Shown here: positions 26,088-28,332 of the stretch, one piece after another | How positions within the stretch are numbered: the stretch's first letter is position 1 | Layout of the letters: every line of letters starts with the position of its first letter | Source of the DNA: JAGZEG01 sp963930185 | GTDB lineage: Bacteria > Actinomycetota > Coriobacteriia > Coriobacteriales > UMGS124 | Length of the DNA stretch: 28,332 nucleotides | Reading direction: 5' to 3' | Assembly (NCBI GenBank): GCA_963930185.1 | Contig: CAWVLT010000030.1 | Span: 1 to 28,332, forward strand | Program-made: the position numbers and the translations under genes | Notes under the pieces: model-generated | Told to the model about the DNA's origin: nothing | Seen by the model: the letters and a program-made list of their open reading frames with translations, nothing else | The model's database searches: none

Positions 26088-27266
26088 ATGCAGGAACTCG
26101 AGCTCAAGTACGGCTGCAACCCCAACCAGAAGCCCTCGCGCATCTTCATGAAGGACGGCACTGACCTTCCCATCGAGGTGCTCAGCGGCAAGCCCGGCTA
26201 CATCAACTTCCTCGATGCCTTCAACTCCTGGCAGCTGGTCAAGGAGCTGAAGGAGGCCACCGGGCTTCCGGCCGCCGCCTCGTTCAAGCACGTGAGCCCC
26301 GCGGGCGCCGCCGTGGGCCCGCCGCTGTCCGAGGTCGACCGGCAGATCTACTTCGTGGACCAGCCCGGCGAGCTCTCGCCGATCGCCTGCGCCTACATCC
26401 GCGCCCGCGGAGCCGACCGCCTGTGCTCCTACGGCGACTGGGCCGCCCTGTCCGACGTGTGCGACGCCGACACCGCCCGCTACCTCAAGGGCGAGGTGTC
26501 CGACGGCATCATCGCCCCGGGCTACACCGACGAGGCCCTGGAGATCCTCTCGGCCAAGAAGAAGGGCAAGTACAACGTCGTGCGCGTCGACCCCGACTAC
26601 GTGCCCGCCCCCGTCGAGTGCAAGGACGTGTTCGGCGTCACCTTCGAGCAGGGGCACAACGACTTCCGCATCGACGAGAGCCTGCTGGCCAACGTGGTGA
26701 GCGCCAACAAGGAGATCCCCGAGGCGGCCCGGCGCGACATGATCGTGTCGCTCATCACGCTCAAGTACACGCAGTCCAACTCGGTGTGCTACGTCAAGGA
26801 CGGCCAGGCCATCGGCGTGGGCGCGGGCCAGCAGAGCCGCATCCACTGCACGCGCCTTGCCGGCAACAAGGCCGACAACTGGTATTTGCGCCAGCACCCC
26901 AAGGTGCTGGGCCTGCAGTTCGTCGACGGCATCCGCCGCGCCGACCGCGACAACGCCATCGACGTCTACATCTCCGACGAGTACGAGGACGTCCTGCGCG
27001 ATGGCGCCTGGCAGGCCACGTTCAAGGTGAAGCCCGAGCCGCTGACCGCCGAGGAGAAGAAGGCCTGGATCGCCACGCAGACCGGCGTCACCGTGGGCTC
27101 CGACGCGTTCTTCCCCTTTGGTGACAACGTGGAGCGCGCGCGCAAGTCGGGCGTCTGCTACATCGTGGAGCCCGGCGGATCGATCCGCGACGACAACGTG
27201 ATCGAGACGGCCGACCGCTACGGCATCGCCATGGCGTTCACCGGCATGCGCCTGTTCCACCACTAA
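26088..27266 (+). CDS. Stand-alone AICAR formyltransferase (PurH C-terminal domain only)
   Basis: Transfers a formyl group from 10-formyl-THF to AICAR, giving FAICAR. The 392-residue product begins directly with the transformylase region: ELKYGCNPNQKPSRI, then YINFLDAFNSWQLVKEL, the catalytic Lys67-His68 in FKHVSPAG, GVGAGQQSRIHCTRLAG (the usual GAGQ-R motif), and DAFFPFGDNVERARKSG near the end. The N-terminal IMP cyclohydrolase domain (MGS-like) of bifunctional PurH is absent, and the upstream PurO replaces it. GAAAGG (26073-26078) precedes the ATG at 26088. Both genes are controlled by the ZTP riboswitch. A GNRA-type hairpin (27284-27299) follows the stop, without a T tract. Confidence 0.93.
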   Translation: MQELELKYGCNPNQKPSRIFMKDGTDLPIEVLSGKPGYINFLDAFNSWQLVKELKEATGLPAAASFKHVSPAGAAVGPPLSEVDRQIYFVDQPGELSPIACAYIRARGADRLCSYGDWAALSDVCDADTARYLKGEVSDGIIAPGYTDEALEILSAKKKGKYNVVRVDPDYVPAPVECKDVFGVTFEQGHNDFRIDESLLANVVSANKEIPEAARRDMIVSLITLKYTQSNSVCYVKDGQAIGVGAGQQSRIHCTRLAGNKADNWYLRQHPKVLGLQFVDGIRRADRDNAIDVYISDEYEDVLRDGAWQATFKVKPEPLTAEEKKAWIATQTGVTVGSDAFFPFGDNVERARKSGVCYIVEPGGSIRDDNVIETADRYGIAMAFTGMRLFHH

Positions 27267-27324
27267 TCGGCGGGGCGGCCACCGCGCCTGAAAGGGCGCC
27301 AACCATTCTGCTTGTTTCATGTAC

Positions 27325-27366
27325 GGCGCTCGCGCTGGGTAGAATGATCCCGACAGCGCGAGCGCC
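27325..27366 (+). promoter_or_regulatory. dnaJ promoter inside a perfect 13-bp inverted repeat
   Basis: GGCGCTCGCGCTG (27325-27337) and CAGCGCGAGCGCC (27354-27366) are exact reverse complements separated by 16 bases. The spacer contains TAGAAT (27340-27345), the best -10 upstream of the dnaJ-like gene; the -35 is weak (TTCATG at 18 bases). The start point would fall at about 27352, between the arms. The left arm would thus not be transcribed from this promoter, so the repeat is best read as an operator at DNA level. It is not a CIRCE (9-N9-9) or HAIR element by spacing. Confidence 0.65.
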
Positions 27367-27409
27367 ATCATCGTCTCGCTTCCGGCCCGAGGGTTAGGTC
27401 AACCGCCAA

Positions 27410-28332
27410 GTGGCAAACACGAACAAGGACTTCTACGAGATACTGGGCGTTCCCAAGGACGCCACCTCCGATGACATCAAGAAGGCCTTCCGCAAGAAGG
27501 CCGCCACCATGCACCCCGACGTGAACAAGGCGCCTGATGCCGAGGAGCGCTTCAAGGAGGTCAGCGAGGCGTACGAGACGCTCTCCGACCCCGACAAGCG
27601 CGCCCGCTACGACGCCGTGCGCGCGGGCGGGTTCACCACGCAGAACCCCTACGCGGGGCGCGGCGGCACCGGTCAGGGCGGATCTCCCTTCGGCGGCATG
27701 CCGTTCGACCCGTTCGGCCCCTTCTGGGGAGGGGCGGGCTCGCCCTGGGGGTCGGCCACGGTCGGCGGCCAGCGCCGCTCGGGCGGCACGGCACCGTACT
27801 CCTGCGAGCCGGGCGCCCCGCGGCGCGTGACGCTCACGCTCACGGCCGACGAGGCGCGCCACGGCGCGGCCAAGACCATCTCCTTCGAGCGTTTTGAACC
27901 GTGCTCGGCCTGCTCGGGCAGGGGCACGTCCTCCTCCGACGGCGTCATCACCTGCCCCATGTGCCACGGGCGCGGCTCGGTGCAGGCCCGCATGCAGACC
28001 TTCATGGGCGACCTCTCCCAGACCATGCGCTGCCCGGAGTGCAACGGCAGCGGCAAGGTCATCAAGGACCCGTGCCCCTCCTGCTCGGGCACCGGCGCGC
28101 GCCTGTCGCGGGCGACGGTATCGGTCAGCGTGCCCGCCGGCTCGCACGACGGCACGGTCCTGCGCGTCAAGGGGGCGGGCGACGCCGGCCGCTGCGGCGG
28201 CGCGCGCGGCGACCTGGAGGCGGAGCTGTCCGTCCCCTCCGAGCACCTCACCAGCTCCCAGGAGTTCGGCTTCACCGTGGCGGGCGTCGTGCTCGCGTTG
28301 CTCGCGTGCACCCTGTTCGCCGGGACGATCAT
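27410..28332 (+). CDS. DnaJ-like co-chaperone with zinc finger and apparent membrane helix; 3'-truncated by the window edge
   Basis: J-domain co-chaperone expected to stimulate DnaK. It starts at GTG 27410 (MANTNKDFYEILGV). HPD is at residues 35-37, ending the J-helix; a Gly/Phe/Pro-rich linker covers about 74-135. Four CxxCxGxG zinc-binding repeats follow: CSACSGRG (from Cys165), CPMCHGRG, CPECNGSG and CPSCSGTG (Cys222). Only the start of the usual substrate-binding C-terminal region is recognisable (VSVPAGSHDGTVLRVKGAGDAG...GDLEAEL). Instead of the remaining beta domains, the frame then enters a hydrophobic segment from residue 286 (FGFTVAGVVLALLACTLFAG), which looks like a membrane helix, and is still open at the window end. 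No other frame restores the normal DnaJ sequence. The upstream promoter is bracketed by a perfect inverted repeat. Confidence 0.88.
   Translation, partial: MANTNKDFYEILGVPKDATSDDIKKAFRKKAATMHPDVNKAPDAEERFKEVSEAYETLSDPDKRARYDAVRAGGFTTQNPYAGRGGTGQGGSPFGGMPFDPFGPFWGGAGSPWGSATVGGQRRSGGTAPYSCEPGAPRRVTLTLTADEARHGAAKTISFERFEPCSACSGRGTSSSDGVITCPMCHGRGSVQARMQTFMGDLSQTMRCPECNGSGKVIKDPCPSCSGTGARLSRATVSVSVPAGSHDGTVLRVKGAGDAGRCGGARGDLEAELSVPSEHLTSSQEFGFTVAGVVLALLACTLFAGTI

Noticed and set aside
27284..27299. Hairpin GCGCCT-GAAA-GGGCGC after the AICAR formyltransferase gene as an intrinsic terminator
   Set aside because: Only six pairs and no T tract; kept only as a remark.
27325..27366. Reading the dnaJ dyad as a CIRCE heat-shock element
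   Set aside because: CIRCE has 9-base arms around GCACTC-N9-GAGTGC; arms, spacer and sequence here differ.
25224..27371. 715-codon minus-strand open frame opposite the purine genes
   Set aside because: Runs through the riboswitch and two recognised enzymes; no motif.

Overview
The window is about 28 kb of high-GC, gene-dense bacterial chromosome. Gene content and order (carB-pyrK-pyrD-pyrF followed by the actinobacterial integration host factor gene mihF, gmk and rpoZ), Tat-exported flavoprotein reductases and GC-saturated codon use point to an anaerobic actinobacterium of class Coriobacteriia. An Olsenella/Atopobium-like member is the best guess. This assignment is inferred from protein flavour and synteny, not from a marker-gene search.

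Layout. 1-4957: the 3' end of a pyrimidine operon (carB fragment, pyrK, pyrD, pyrF; each gene overlaps the next by a few bases). 5100-7648: mihF, gmk, rpoZ and thiI, headed by a candidate promoter and a leader with two perfect dyads. 7839-12267: the competence genes comEA and comEC, then holA; the comEA ribosome binding site lies inside a strong predicted hairpin. 12186-13485 (minus): a metallophosphoesterase and rpsT, separated by a clear intrinsic terminator. 13787-15526: a Tat-exported FAD reductase. 15799-19945: lepA, a dus-family gene and hemW. 19977-21590 (minus): prfC. 21591-22235: a 645-base gene-free gap with a diverged long inverted repeat. 22236-23921 (minus): a second Tat-exported FAD reductase, divergent from a LysR-type regulator (24223-25146) across a 301-base region with two perfect dyads. 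25225-27266: a ZTP (pfl) riboswitch with a terminator platform, followed by a stand-alone IMP cyclohydrolase (PurO type) and a stand-alone AICAR formyltransferase, which together replace bifunctional PurH. 27410-end: a dnaJ-like gene whose promoter is bracketed by a perfect 13-bp inverted repeat and whose product appears to end in a membrane helix instead of the usual C-terminal domains.

Functionally, most of the window is housekeeping: nucleotide synthesis, nucleoid architecture, translation factors, tRNA modification, DNA uptake and replication. The accessory content is the pair of exported flavoproteins, which probably reduce organic electron acceptors outside the membrane. The most interesting signals are regulatory: the masked comEA ribosome binding site, the dyad around the dnaJ promoter, the riboswitch controlling a split purine end-pathway, and the operator-like dyads between the LysR gene and its flavoprotein. 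No CRISPR array, rRNA, tRNA, insertion sequence or phage gene was seen.
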